A DNA stretch of 64,000 bases from Pocillopora verrucosa (taxonomy: Eukaryota > Cnidaria > Anthozoa > Scleractinia > Pocilloporidae): contig NC_089322.1 in the NCBI RefSeq assembly GCF_036669915.1, forward strand, positions 14,050,678-14,114,677, read 5' to 3'. The notes under the pieces are model-generated. The model was not told where the DNA came from. It did no database searches and worked only from the letters and a program-made list of their open reading frames with translations. Each line of letters opens with the position of its first letter. Position 1 is the first letter of the stretch. A program made the translations under genes and the position numbers. Shown here piece by piece: positions 9,441-19,807 of the stretch.

Positions 9441-11395
9441 GCAAGACTTCGTTGGATGAAAGAATCTCAATGAAGGGCAAAATTAAATAACCTATATTTC
9501 ATTCAAAACATGAAAGAAAACTTCCATTGGTAAATTATAGCATGGAGAAAAGTAAGAACAATTTGTTTCATAACACTTTTTGCAATGTTGAAAATCATCT
9601 GATCATCAGAACATAAGAATGATCACATAAAACTACCTCAATCAAGGCCATTCAAGAAGATTCATTATTTTCAAATAAACATATGCAGTAAAAGTGGGGA
9701 AAAAATTTTTTTTGTGCTTTTGCAGCTAGAAACTAAATCTTAGACCCATAACCTGCGGTGAAATGAAGCAAAATGTTAACACCCGATGCCATGGTCGGAG
9801 CAGTTACACAGTTTCATGTAAGTCAACAACAATAATGGAAATGATGACCCAGATATGCAGAAGGAAATGTTCAATGATTGAACATAAACTTCATGATCAT
9901 GATCTTTCAGAATAAAAGTTCCTGCTCAGCGTGCATACCTGTTTAAGTTCACTGACACACTGAATTAAATTGACACACTAATTTGAAGCACAGTGAAATA
10001 TCTGTAAAGAGATATTAGGGATTTATTGAAACAAAACAATAAAATACAATAAAAAAAGTCCAAAAGATCATCTAAAAAAATAGCATAAGATATATTTATA
10101 TATGCTTTCAGTAAGTCATATGTAAGGCAGATGAATTGATAGTTCCTTGACACAACATGAAATTGAATTTGTTGGAAACCTAACACCTGCATCTCATTAA
10201 TTTTCATGAAACGATACTTAAACAATTCAACACATTTGTTGTCTGCTTTTTCTAAATTGCGATTAAATCTGGACTTTGACAGATGAAGGAATAGCCATGA
10301 AGAGGATATGCTACAGTATGTACCACTAAAACCAAATTATATTTTTGTTTATTGAAACCCAATTTAGTTTATTTACATTTCATGTCTATAAAAAAAAACT
10401 ACTTGCGTACTTGAATTGGTAAAAAAAAAAAATTTCACTATCTTCTCTGAATAACATAAGGAACCATCATTGATTTTAAAAGGTTTCCTTACAAACTAAG
10501 TATAGTCCAGTGATAAGAAATCGTCAATTAGACAAAAAATGTTCGAATGATAAAAACAGAGATTAAAAACATCGTAGAAAACACAACATGGCGGTTGGCG
10601 ACTGATTAAGAGGTAAATCAAGACCACTCCATGCACTTGTTTTCCTGCAGTTTGCATCATGATAATTAACAGTTGAATCGAAAGAAAATAAATTGAAGAA
10701 CAGTTCCCAAATTTGTTTTGACTCCGGAAAAATTTATTTACTAACCTAAACTTTGGGGCAAAGTTGAAAGACATACCTCAATCAATCAAACGTGTCATTT
10801 CATCTGTCCTGTTATTTCTATACTTAAATTTTCGCCCATATCTTTCCTTTATGACCACCATCTTAAACACTCGCGAAGATAAGTATCTATTTACTAATTT
10901 CCAATCGAATTATAGTACATATGGCGCGTAATAACGAATAAACAGCGGACATTTCGGATTAGGTACGAAAATCGGTCAGCACAAAATGCAGACTGGGTGC
11001 AAACTACAGACCGTGAATTTTAAAGTGTTTTTACGTCTGATACGCGATAACATTTCATCTAACAACTAATCGAGGGTCACGCAATCGCTTTTCCTCGATC
11101 ATCTTTCACGATCATTTGCGCTATTGTGGAACATTCCTTGCCCGCTTCTTTATAAATTTTGTTTTCAACAAGGCGGTCATTGCATTTGGTTTTAACAAAG
11201 TGGCCAGAATCGTTCTTAATAGAATTTGAAGCCTTCGTATAGTCTGATAAATTCGTACTAACCCGCGGCCAACTAATGCCTTCTCAGGGTTGTCATAAAA
11301 TTTTGAGTAACCGGACTGTGATACAAAGAAGGCCGCACTAAAAAGTTCTATTTCCATCGTTTTCATGTGATGAATTGATATTATTAACCAATGAT
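9441..11395. other. Unidentified 2-kb tract, duplicated at 33721-35650
   Basis: Near-identical in both SD1 copies and absent from the third. Short minus-strand frames (9965-10225, 10496-10774, 11121-11366) are shifted or interrupted in the other copy, so I do not call them genes. At about 9725-9817 a 90-nt stretch is bounded by TTTTGCAG and GTAAGT in both copies, but all three frames contain stops, so it could only be a UTR exon. At 11245-11330 a tract recurs in diverged form at 14125-14200 and 55640-55710. Confidence 0.35.
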
Positions 11396-11399
11396 AACT

Positions 11400-12117
11400 A
11401 AAAAAAAACCAAAGTAATCACAACTACTAATCAGAACAAAAGCTTACCATGATTATTAACCAATGAGAACTCAAGCTAGAAACAGGCAATCTCCTTAAAG
11501 CGCGGGAAATGCGAGTGACCAAGTCATGATTGGTTTTAATTTCACATTTGATTGCCAATTGTTTCTGTTTGAAACAGAAGCTAGCTATCAAGTCGATGGC
11601 CCCCATCGGGAAAGAAGCTATGAACAGTCTCGTTTGATTTTTTTGCTGTAAGGAGACGAGGCAAACATTTCGTACAACGTGGAGATGTTTTAGCTTACGC
11701 TTTAACGCAATGATATTTGATTTTTTTATAGACATTTTTCAGTGTAGGGGAGAGATTGTTATATTCATTGAGCCACTTTTTCTTGCAGACAGTTTCAATT
11801 TTGGAACAAAGGCCGGCGATGACTGAGAATAAACTATGAGAATGCTCGGATTACCAACTAACTTTGTTAGAGCAGTTTCCAACTGAGTATCGAAGTGCTG
11901 CTAGATTGCTTTTGTTTAGCTATACTTCATTATGGGATTGGTCCAGAAAACTTGTGTCACAATTGGCAATCAAATGTGAAATTAAAACCAATCATGACTT
12001 GGTCACTCGCATTTCCCGCGCTTTAAGGAGATTGCCTGTTTCTAGTTTAAGTTCTCATTGGTTAATAATCATGGTGAGCTTTTGTTCTGATTAGTAGTTG
12101 TGATTACTTTGGTTTTG
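11400..12117. repeat. Inverted repeat, arms about 160 bp
   Basis: The left arm (about 11403-11565) is the reverse complement of the right arm (about 11957-12117), including CCAAAGTAATCACAACTACT and the CAATTGGCAATC junction. The loop is 390 bp. Mirror frames on the two strands (11427-11735 minus, 11864-12094 plus) end in the same 45-residue peptide purely because of the inversion, so they are not taken as genes. The SD1b homologue has become a much longer palindrome. Confidence 0.65.
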
Positions 12118-14120
12118 ATTTTCGATACTCAATTGAGAAGTGCTCGATGATTGGCTGGCAGTAGAGATCACAATGGATTTTTTTGTAGGAAACACAGTTG
12201 AAATGCGCTCTTTGAGAATACAGTGTTTTCTATCCGTGTGTACATATCAGAACTGCAAGTAGAGTAATGAACTATTCTTACCGAACTTTGCTGTATGTTT
12301 GGAATAAGAACTTGTTTTATATCTAGTCGGAGGTTGAAGTATCTTTTCTGCGAACTGATCTTATGTGCTGATGTTCTCTGCATTCGATGTTCTTACGTGT
12401 TTAAAAATTGTTTTTGGTTTAAATACGTATTCAGTTAGGATAGATCTAGACTAAACGGAGCATAATTTTCATACTGATGGATACAATTTCTGTGTAGCTT
12501 ACACGAAGTGTAAACCACGCTATGTCATGATCTGAGATATTTATTCCTGGCTGGATTTGTCACTGGAACAGAGCGCTTGTCACGTGGTTTACTAACGTCG
12601 AAGATAGGTTCCAGTGTACGCTCGGCTAAGTTACGTAAGCTTCAAAACTTCAGAAAGCAACCATTTGGCAATGGTGGCTATAGCACGCTGTCGAAGATCG
12701 TTTTTTTTATCAAGTTTTTCGTTCATCTTTGTGGCTAAGATTTCACACGCCGGCTTTCCTGCAGTCGGCTTGTCTTCTAAGTGCAGATTACAGCGTGGAG
12801 TTGTGCTCTCACAGGCCAACCTTTCACGGTCTGGACCTTTAGTGCGGGTCGCGCCACATTGAAACTTAGGAGTCATTATTGACTCTCTGTGCGGTCACTT
12901 TTCACCTAAGTCATTTACCGGAACGTTGTTTATCCTGAATTTCTGTTTATACCACATGGTCAGGAAGAAAATTACATTTCATTCACATAACTTTAATTTG
13001 GTTGACTCACTGGCATGAAATTACACTTTCAGTAATAAGAAAACTTGAAAGCTTCTGATAGTTTAAACATATGATACCATCATGCACTTGCCCGCACACT
13101 GAACTCTGCTGTGTTTAAGTTATGTCTCTGATTACTGTTCCTGAAATCTATTATGGTGACACTCTATCTCTTTTGAACTTTCTGTTAAATAAAACCTCCA
13201 GGTCAAATTGTAAATCTTATTGGGTTTAAAATTATTAGCAACGTTAATGTAATGTTACTTCAGAGTACTTATCTCAACATATAATTCATTAAAAGATTGC
13301 TTGTGTTCTGATCTTGTAATGCACCTATCTTTTTCCCAAGATTCTTCCATTTGCAACCTCATATCTACCTACCTGAACTAAATTTTTCTGTGTTCTTTAT
13401 TGAAAATACAGTCCCACAAAACCTAAATACAATAATTATAATAAACGTTTTGCTCTCAACCAACTGTGAACTTTATGCCCTAATGGACAAAGGAAACCTG
13501 CAATCAGCATTGTGTTACTTTACATGTATGTATTGTCCAAAATTGGTCATACATTCAAACCAAATCAAGCTACCGATGGCTTCTAATGTAGATTACATCA
13601 TTTCCCAAATGTCCGTGCCCTTCTGCAAAGTTTTGTCCTCTTGTACTGGTACACAAAATGTTATAAATATTCATATGAAATGCTTCCCTAGAGTTCATTT
13701 CACATCACTTGCCTTGGAAAAGACAATCAACCTACAATCGTTACGTAAATATGATCATGACTGAATCTATCAGGCCACTATGGGAGATTATGTTGATGTT
13801 TCTTCATTTCCAAAATCCTCAGGTTACGCGTGCAACCTTTGTTGTCAAAATAAGATCTCTATAACAAAGTTTGGCCAATAACTCTCATCTTCAGAATGAA
13901 CAATTCAGGACGTTTATTTGCTAGTTATCTTGTGTTATTGATGAACAGGATCAATATTGAAAACTATCTGATCTTAATCAGATATTAGCTCTTCTAATAG
14001 AAACCCAATGAGACACCAGATACAAAAAAGCAGCTCAATTTCGTAAGCCACAAATGTACGTATTGCGGTCCTATTTTATAGTATCTCTGACTCGTGAGAG
14101 ATATTGTCGACACTCAAGGA
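12118..14120. other. Unidentified tract, shared with SD1b and mostly missing from the third copy
   Basis: It matches 36685-38690. The third copy keeps 12180-12480 (as 55280-55595) and then jumps to the equivalent of 14085, so about 1.6 kb is a presence/absence segment. The frame at 13351-13764 starts at TTG and is interrupted in the 38-kb copy, so it is not called. Confidence 0.4.
12631..12876 (-). CDS. Small hypothetical ORF conserved between SD1 copies
   Basis: This minus-strand 81-aa frame from an ATG starts MTPKFQCGATRTKGPDRE and ends SEVLKLT. Its copy at 37196-37444 has 82 aa, differing by one inserted lysine codon and three substitutions while the frame stays open. The protein is basic and Cys-containing with no domain I recognise and no signal peptide or membrane segment. 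Frame-preserving change in two recent copies is weak evidence. It could equally be the 5' leader or first exon of a dead gene. Confidence 0.22.
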   Translation of the reverse strand: MTPKFQCGATRTKGPDRERLACESTTPRCNLHLEDKPTAGKPACEILATKMNEKLDKKNDLRQRAIATIAKWLLSEVLKLT

Positions 14121-14261
14121 TAAATTCGTATTAAACTGCGGCCAAGTAATACCTTCTCAGTGTTGTCAAAAAGATAACTAACCGGACTGGTCTGAAAGTG
14201 GTTCTTTGCATTATACCTTTGTTTTTTCGGTTTTAGCGAATCGCACACATCCAGAAATCTG

Positions 14262-14510
14262 GTCGAATCTCAAGAGTACCAGCGGTTGTCCGTTTAGTTA
14301 TCTATCGATCTTTTCGGTGAAGTTGTTATCTTGGGCATTGTAACCGACGGCAAGGAAAATGGTCTCGGAATTTCGAAAGAGTTTGGGACAGGATTGATCG
14401 TCATGGCTTCCTTGAGTTTTCTGTTGACCCTGTTACAAAATGGCGGAAGCAACCTCGGCAACATTGATGGATGCGTTTCGCGTAGTGAAAAAGTGGTGAT
14501 TGCGCCTTAA
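14262..14510 (+). pseudogene. Class A pseudogene A3 (central fragment)
   Basis: Reading from 14262, the frame VESQEYQRLSV, stop, LSIDLFGEVVILGIV continues into GLGISKEFGTGLIVMASLSF and LLTLLQNGG. This aligns with the A1 stretch from the EHEKYTTLV loop through IDLVDGVEMLDIV, GIPKEFGYA and FLLTLLQ. An in-frame stop sits just before the core, and the N-terminal half and final two helices are gone. It closes at TAA 14508. The sequence after the stop matches the A1 3' flank, so this is a duplicated relic rather than a chance match. Copies: 38846-39094 and 55789-56037. Confidence 0.65.
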
Positions 14511-15042
14511 ACACAATCAAAAAAGAAGTATTGTTTAAATTTTTCTGAGAGGCAAGATTTCATTCATTGCTTTATGGTCTGTTTGTGACACCACAACATT
14601 TGCGTTTGTGAGAAGATTTCTCTTTGCGAAATATCATTTATTTTGCCGCTCTAAACAGTGTATTTTATGTTTTTGGAAGTGTAAAGAGTTGGTATTTTTA
14701 AACTCTACAGCTTTGTTTTAACAGTTGATAGAAACAATTATGCAGAAAAGCTTTCGGGTGTTGTTGTTAAACTCTCATGGTCTGTTGACCCAAACAGTTT
14801 ACAATCCTAACTGTCAGACCAAATTGATCATATTATGCAAGCTGAACGCCGTTCATCAAGCAAAGAAACTCTACAAAATTTCCAACATTTGAGAGAAGTT
14901 AACATTTCCTGTTGCATTTGAAGAGCAAACGTCACTTAGATTCGTTACAACGATATTATCAAGATCATAGGCACTCTACTTTGATTACTCAAAATCTAGC
15001 TTAGTAATCGTCACAACCACAACACTCGCAGATTGATCATAT

Positions 15043-15340
15043 CTCAAAGATATGCCTTTCCAAAGTTATCTTCAATCGGTTCGTCACCTCCAAATATGAT
15101 CACAACGAAAATTACGAAACCAACGATGTAACACTTCCAAACACCAAATTACCGCTGTAAGTTCTTGTGGTCGAAAATGATGTAAAGCCTTAGAGCAATT
15201 GCAGAACGGAACCGGGCGAACAATCCATAAAAACTATCTTTGTGTTTGTATTTTGCGGGATACGAAGCCAACGATTAGGCCTGGAGGCTTACTGAGACGA
15301 AGAAAAGGAACCTGCTAATGTAGACTAAGCACGAGGCCAT
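15043..15340 (-). pseudogene. Class C pseudogene C1 (5' half)
   Basis: Minus-strand reading from the ATG at 15340 gives MASCLVYISRFLFFVSVSLQ followed by a stop (TAA, where other copies read YSL). It then gives SLASYPAKYKHKDSFYGLFA and a second stop before FGVWKCYIVGFVIFVVIIFGGDE. This covers hydrophobic segments 1-3 of the family; the core and C terminus are missing. It lies head-to-head with B2, with 408 bp between the two starts. No intact class C gene exists in the window, so the class is defined from relics. Confidence 0.65.
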
Positions 15341-15748
15341 GAGAAAAATATCATTTTTTAAATAAGAAAAATATAAGAAAGTCCAATAACAAAGTTGATG
15401 CTACAATAATTGCATCGAAGTAAACTTTATGCCGAATTCAAGAAAGTTTCCTAGAAAGTGCAATACAATGAAGTAATCTTATCCCAGAAAAGCAGAGGTG
15501 AACAAATGCAAAGAAAAAGCCAGAATCGCTGATTAAAGAAGCTACATAGGAATATAAAGTCTCCAGCAGCGACCAAATTACGTATGCACCTGAGCTTTTG
15601 GAATACTCGGGTAATTTACATTTACATTTTTTGATCAGGATAGATGTGGCGTTTCCTCATTTCTTATAAATATACGGTATCTAAAGCGATTGCAGTGATC
15701 AACACAATTTGCCTCTTCTAGTTTCAGACAGCTGTCAGGCATATAAAT
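15341..15748. promoter_or_regulatory. Divergent C1/B2 intergenic region with conserved class B module
   Basis: The module begins at 15547 (TAGGAATATAAAGTCTCC) and ends with the CTTCTAG pyrimidine tract and CATATAAAT just before the B2 ATG. The half nearer C1 is conserved at 39924-40127 and 29865-30083. A shared bidirectional control region is inferred from the repeated head-to-head layout. Confidence 0.45.
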
Positions 15749-16789
15749 ATGGCTTCGTTTTTAACAAGGCTCGGACGATTGGCTTTCTTCGTTCTGATAA
15801 CTACACAGAGCATCTTTCTGTCTGCCTATCTCGCTAAGTATGAAGGCAAATCCAATTGGTATTTCATGGCCTTTTCCTTTGGCCCAGCAGTTTTTGCTTG
15901 GATTCATCGTCTACGGTTAAAATCGCTGTGCCTTCGTTGGCTCTTTCGAATTTGGGGTCTGTATATTTTGGCTTTTGTTGCAAACATCGCAATGGTATTA
16001 GTAATCATCGGGGATAGAGTCAGCAAGACTGAGTTTTTAAGTCCAAATGTATTGAGGGCAATTCTGTGCATTACACCACTTCTGCTACTACTGTTGCTAA
16101 ACACAGGCGATCTCGATGATTCAGCCGAAGGTAAGAAAGGAAGAGAGATTGTTTCCAAGCTATGTTTTCCCATGGCCGTCGATCTGTTCGATGGAGTCGA
16201 GATGATAGACATCGTGTTAGAGGCGAGGGAGCATGACTTTGGAATACCTAAAGCATTCAGTGCAGCAATGATCGCGTCGGCTAGCTCCAGTTTCATCATG
16301 TTGGTAATTCCCTGGCAAATGGTAGAGACTAAACTTACCGAAAAGGGGTCGAAAACTCGTTTCCGTACTGCAATAATCCACAACATTGTTCAAATGGTTT
16401 GCGTAAATGTACCATTCTTGGTTATTCGTTCGGTGGTGTTCATGTTTGGCAAAGACGAGTCCATCTTCATTGCCAAGAATTGCATAGGAATAGTACTTTC
16501 CCTTATGGAAATTCGTGATCTACGCCATTCACGTCGGGTTGGACATGGAGACTATGGAGACCAAAGAGACCAAAGAGACCAAAGAGACCAAAGAGACCAA
16601 AGAGACCAAAGAGACCAAAGAGACCAAAGAGACCAAAGAGACCAAAGAGACCAAGGAGACCAAGGAGACCAAGGAGACCAAGGAGATCAAGGAGACCAAG
16701 GAGGCCAAGGAGACCAAGGAGACCAAGGAGACCAAGGAGACCGAGGAGACCAAGGAGATCAAAGAGACAAAGGAGACCAAGTAGTTTAG
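15749..16789 (+). CDS. Class B multi-pass membrane protein with C-terminal GDQ/RDQ tail (B2)
   Basis: This intact frame of 346 aa has its membrane body at residues 1-266 and hydrophobic segments at about 10-28, 37-53, 66-88, 101-118, 169-190, 209-232 and 238-255. The loop at 120-126 is acidic (GDLDDSA). The core VDLFDGVEMIDIVLEARE is at 144-161 and GKDESIFIAKN at 234-244. From residue 267 the tail is an array of Asp-Gln-Arg and then Asp-Gln-Gly triplets ending GDQVV. The tail is extremely hydrophilic and probably lies outside the bilayer. Family proteins elsewhere do not carry such a tail as far as I know. The poly(A) signal AATAAA is at 17220-17225. The coding call is strong; in vivo tail length is likely variable. 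Confidence 0.85.
   Translation: MASFLTRLGRLAFFVLITTQSIFLSAYLAKYEGKSNWYFMAFSFGPAVFAWIHRLRLKSLCLRWLFRIWGLYILAFVANIAMVLVIIGDRVSKTEFLSPNVLRAILCITPLLLLLLLNTGDLDDSAEGKKGREIVSKLCFPMAVDLFDGVEMIDIVLEAREHDFGIPKAFSAAMIASASSSFIMLVIPWQMVETKLTEKGSKTRFRTAIIHNIVQMVCVNVPFLVIRSVVFMFGKDESIFIAKNCIGIVLSLMEIRDLRHSRRVGHGDYGDQRDQRDQRDQRDQRDQRDQRDQRDQRDQRDQGDQGDQGDQGDQGDQGGQGDQGDQGDQGDRGDQGDQRDKGDQVV
16547..16783 (+). repeat. 9-bp coding minisatellite of B2
   Basis: The unit is GACCAAAGA (early) and GACCAAGGA (late), about 26 units, with a few GATCAAGGA, GGCCAAGGA and GACCGAGGA variants. The two unit types form blocks, as expected from slippage spreading a variant. No reading frame on either strand contains a stop. 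Confidence 0.9.
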
Positions 16790-17380
16790 AATAAGTACAT
16801 TTTGTAGCTCCCCAATCTCACGTCAAGATCTCAAAATGCACTTAAATTTTTGTATTAGTATTTGCAAGCAACTAAATTCCCATTTTAATTAGACTCCTGT
16901 AACCTGATGTGAGTAGGCTACTTTTTGTTTCCTCTATAGTTTTTTTTTCGGTTCTGAAAACTTTACATAGAGCTTACAATTAATTTCTCATGTGTCTCAA
17001 ATGTATCTTATATAGATCAGTTTATTGTGCTGTATCCAGTCGTATATATGTGATAGAAAGGATTTTTGAACTCCAGGGCTTGTGAATTGCGCTGAAATGA
17101 CAGTTAATTTTTGTATCATATGTACCTAGATGACGGCCTTAATTCTTTTTCCTGTCTTGAATAATGGAACTACATTCTATATGTATCAGCCACGATTAGA
17201 AAAGTGAATTAAACATGTAAATAAATTCACATTTACGCAAAGAAGTCCTGTCAGGTTCACTCTTTTCAAGAGAACTTGAAGTCTTGTGTCAGTTGATGGA
17301 CATTATCTTTAATCTATATCAAAGGAAAACAGAAACTATCTTTGTCACGAAAAGTTTGAAAATACAAAAGGAAAAATGTA

Positions 17381-18025
17381 GGGAAAAGGAAAATTGGAGT
17401 TTTGAAGAGAATGCCCATTAGGGATCCGGTTGATTTATATTTTGTCTCGAGCAATACCAAAAACATTTTGTAGGTTTTTAAAACACAATGACCTAGAGCA
17501 CCCCACCAATTAATTATAAAATCATGTATTATTTTGTTTATTACCTAAACACAATAGCCCTTTACTGAAAAGAAAAGCCGACTTCATTAACGAATAAAAA
17601 TAAAGAAATCGACAATTCCCCTTCGCACAGTGGGTTAACGCTAAAGGCCCGAAATGGACAAATGCGTTGAATCATGATTACAAAAACAATAATGGACGTA
17701 ACTTTCAGTGCACAATATTCTCTTTCATCGACATTGTCTTTACCGACAGAAGAAATCTTTCAGGTAACGGCCAAATGGGCCTGTGGAAAATTTTCCAGTC
17801 GCCGATTTTTGCTCTCAGCCGCGCGAAATGCTGTTACCAAAGCCACTAAATACATACATTTCGGTTTTTCTTTTCGTATACTGGTTTTCTTTCCCTTCTA
17901 AGAAAGTTTGAACGTCACTGTTTGTAAGTGATACGGATTTTTCAGTGTTAGCCGCCATAATCCCAGAAAATTCCCACAAACTACCCTGGGTTGAGAATGG
18001 CGAAGGTTTTGCCGTTCATTCACAT
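17381..18025 (-). pseudogene. R1 copy 1: first exon and promoter of a KIAA1958-like, Crypton-derived gene
   Basis: From an ATG at 17958 the minus strand reads MAANTEKSVSLTNSDVQTFL, EGKENQYTKRKTEMYV, then after a 1-nt shift VALVTAFRAAESKNRRLENF. The pattern (T-K-R-K-T, V..F.AAE.ENR.LEDLP) is that of the N-terminal region of KIAA1958/DUF3504 proteins, which derive from Crypton tyrosine recombinases. The exon is broken by the frameshift and later stops. Downstream sequence to 17381 is shared by all R1 copies. It points away from the Tudor-like ORF at 18172. Confidence 0.5.
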
Positions 18026-18084
18026 GACGTTTTCAACACGGACAAAGTGTGTAATTGATTAAGAATTCCAATTTTAATCAACAC

Positions 18085-18140
18085 ATGCGCAATGAGGCGC
18101 TAGAATTACCCAGGGTAATTCTAGCGTCTCATTGATCGCA
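18085..18140. other. Long hairpin upstream of Tudor-like ORF
   Basis: ATGCGCAATGAGGCGCTAGA and the following ATTACCC pair with GGGTAATTCTAGCG, TCTCATTG and ATCGCAT. The arms are about 27 nt with one mismatch and one bulge, and the loop is about 2 nt. This could be a cruciform, a regulatory palindrome or a relic of a foldback element. It is single-copy in the window. Confidence 0.55.
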
Positions 18141-18171
18141 TTACCTAAACGCACGGTTGACTAAAAACGTG

Positions 18172-18387
18172 ATGGCGCTTCCACAAACTGTGGGCTTCAA
18201 GGCTGAAGCAGTCGATGAAGAAGGAGTTTGGTGCGCGTGCATTGTTGAAGAAGTAAACGATGATTACGTGATCGTTTCCTTTGACGGCTGGAATGCGGAG
18301 AAGAATCGCAGCGTCTGTGATCCAAGAGAGATCAGGGATCGAACACTGCCTGATCGGAAAAGAAATCGAAGAAACCTTTCCCTTTAG
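18172..18387 (+). CDS. Small Tudor/chromo-barrel-like protein or first exon
   Basis: The ORF has 71 aa from ATG 18172. The upstream TTG at 18157 is also in frame but is not a likely eukaryotic start. The sequence VGFKAEAVDEEGVWCACIVE, then DDYVIVSFDGWNAEKNRS, has the pattern of Tudor/MBT/chromo-barrel folds: a first strand with AEAVDE.G.W, a second with A.IVEE, and FDGW in the third. The tail is basic (PDRKRNRRN), a possible nuclear signal. Such domains bind methylated lysine or arginine. Here the full aromatic cage cannot be confirmed. It may be the first exon of a larger gene whose other exons are not visible, or a fragment. It is single copy, unlike its surroundings. Confidence 0.45.
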   Translation: MALPQTVGFKAEAVDEEGVWCACIVEEVNDDYVIVSFDGWNAEKNRSVCDPREIRDRTLPDRKRNRRNLSL

Positions 18388-19451
18388 TGAACAATGTCTT
18401 CGCTTTAAGAAGACCGACTTTTACTTTTAAATATCACCCAAACTTATGTAAACAAAAAGCTGAAATTACGGTTCGCTTCAATTTTAGGCGTGAATTTGCA
18501 TAATATTTCATGGACGAAATATTTATGAATTTCAAAGACTACATCTGCTTTATCTTTAACCACTAAGCAAACAAAGCTCTCCAAATTACAGTCAAAACAC
18601 CAGACGTAATTCCAAATTCACAGATGTCAAAACAATGAGAACGCTGACCAATACTTCTCTTTATATCATTGGCTCCGACTCTTTAGTGCAACAGATTTTG
18701 ACGATATACTTGTGTGATCAGTGTTAAAGTTAACACTTTATGAACCAAATTACATGGAAAGGGAAGTCATCTTGACTGAATAAGATTGGTCAAGAGAGAA
18801 CATATATTCCATAGTCGATCTCAAGTTTTTATTTCACTTTTTGTCTTCATCTCTTCTGCCCGCTGTGAGGGGAGAAAATGAATAGATAAACAAATATATG
18901 AAAAAAGAAAGCTCAACAGTGTCCACTTATAGTTACATGGTACATGAACTGATTACCGAGGTGGAGTAAAGCCATAGAGGGCTAGAAATGCAATATCCTA
19001 GGTTCAAAAAATGTATATCCGAGCTTGCGAATTGTCTGACCTACGAGTCAGCGGAATCCCTTAGCTTGTCTAAGTTTTAATTTGGTTTATGACTTGTTAA
19101 CTCTAAATCTCTGATCACACTAGTATTACGTTATCACATTTTTCCAAAATCTATTGTACTTAAGAGTCTGAGCCAGTGATATATGAATGGAGAGATATTG
19201 GTCAGCGGACTTATTGTTTTGGCCGCTGTCCTTTGATACCGATTGATCATCAGTAAAACGGTTTGTAGCCAGTGCTTCTCCACTTAAGTCTAGCTAATAG
19301 GAACACGCTGATTGATATCAGTGAGCCCGCAATGTGACATGAATACTGGTCAGAGGATTTTTCGGTGCAACAGCTGTCACTTTGACATCTCAATGAGAAT
19401 GTCCGCTATAACACGAATGCACTGGCGGAGTTAAACGATTGCATTGGAAGC
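18388..19451. other. Unique spacer
   Basis: About 1.06 kb with no similarity to the repeated blocks of this window, and no long frame, tRNA or clear repeat on either strand. Confidence 0.5.
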
Positions 19452-19517
19452 TTATTACATTTAGGACCAAATGTAATTACATTTAGGACTTTATTACATT
19501 TAGGACAATTATTACAT
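19452..19517. repeat. Short tandem repeat (TTATTACATTTAGGAC)
   Basis: Three to four imperfect copies of a unit of about 20 bp lie at the left junction of segmental duplication SD2. They end in TTATTACATGACGCAATCCG, where class A-type upstream sequence begins. Confidence 0.65.
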
Positions 19518-19546
19518 GACGCAATCCGTGGAAATGAGTGGTATTC

Positions 19547-19557
19547 GGGGAATCCCC
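19547..19557. promoter_or_regulatory. kappaB-like palindrome, perfect 17-bp context
   Basis: TTCGGGGAATCCCCGAA at 19544-19560 is a perfect dyad around the kappaB-like core. No class A gene follows; the region beside it is a D relic, so any function is doubtful. Confidence 0.35.
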
Positions 19558-19720
19558 GAATCATTGCTATGCAACATTTTTCTTAGAAATTCCATACGTC
19601 ACCTTGCAAGGTTTCTCGGAAATGGCTCATTTGACAGGTCCAGATTTTCAGCGAATTAAAAGTCTCTTTAGTTCAGAATCTTTAGACTTTTTTAAATTGA
19701 GAGTTAAAAAAAAAAAAACG

Positions 19721-19807
19721 GCGGAGTTAGGCAAAGTGTCATCTTCAAGAAATCCGGGCTAAAGAACAAATCCTTTTCGATTTTGTCTTCGATTCGCCCA
19801 AATATTT
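19721..19807 (-). pseudogene. Class D fragment D3
   Basis: About 87 bp match the D1 interior around 7428-7515 (the IKEKIEKDLFFGPDVL to TLCLTPL region): GTTAGGCAAAGTGTCATCTT and AAGAACAAATCCTTTTCGAT. Both ends of the gene are gone. A sister fragment is at 56954-57040. Confidence 0.55.

Larger units (their letters stand above)
8330..17960. repeat. Segmental duplication SD1, copy a
   Basis: This stretch of about 9.6 kb corresponds in order and orientation to 32590-42660. It includes block R2, the TRIM fragment, an unidentified 2-kb tract, an inverted repeat, pseudogenes A3 and C1, gene B2 and the R1 exon copy. By eye the two copies are nearly identical from about 9300 to 16500, with scattered substitutions and small indels. 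A third, rearranged copy is split between 50396-51660 and 54725-56745. Confidence 0.75.

Noticed and set aside
11427-12094. Two mirror frames ending in the same 45-residue peptide
   Set aside because: They are produced by the inverted repeat, since both strands carry the same sequence, and there is no codon-level conservation.
13351-13764. 137-aa plus-strand frame
   Set aside because: It starts at TTG, is interrupted in the SD1b copy near 38030-38200, and has no domain pattern.
16547-16783. GDQ tail as a collagen triple helix
   Set aside because: It has Gly every third residue in part, but no proline, and B2 has Arg in the Gly position in half the units. A simple slippage tail explains it better.
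16515-16784. Frames reading ETKETK (plus) and SLVSLV (minus) across the minisatellites of B2, B4 and B5
   Set aside because: The 9-bp unit has no stop in any frame, so all six frames stay open. Only the frame continuous with the membrane body is supported.
17667-17901. Plus-strand frames over R1 blocks (also 25813-26038, 32109-32345, 43212-43484)
   Set aside because: They are antisense to the Crypton-derived exon and vary in frame between copies.
17884-17930. Apparent 22-nt micro-exon (CCCTTCTAG..GTAAGTG) in R1 plus strand
   Set aside because: The sequence is the complement of coding VSLTDGDVQTFLEG, so the splice-like signals are coincidental.
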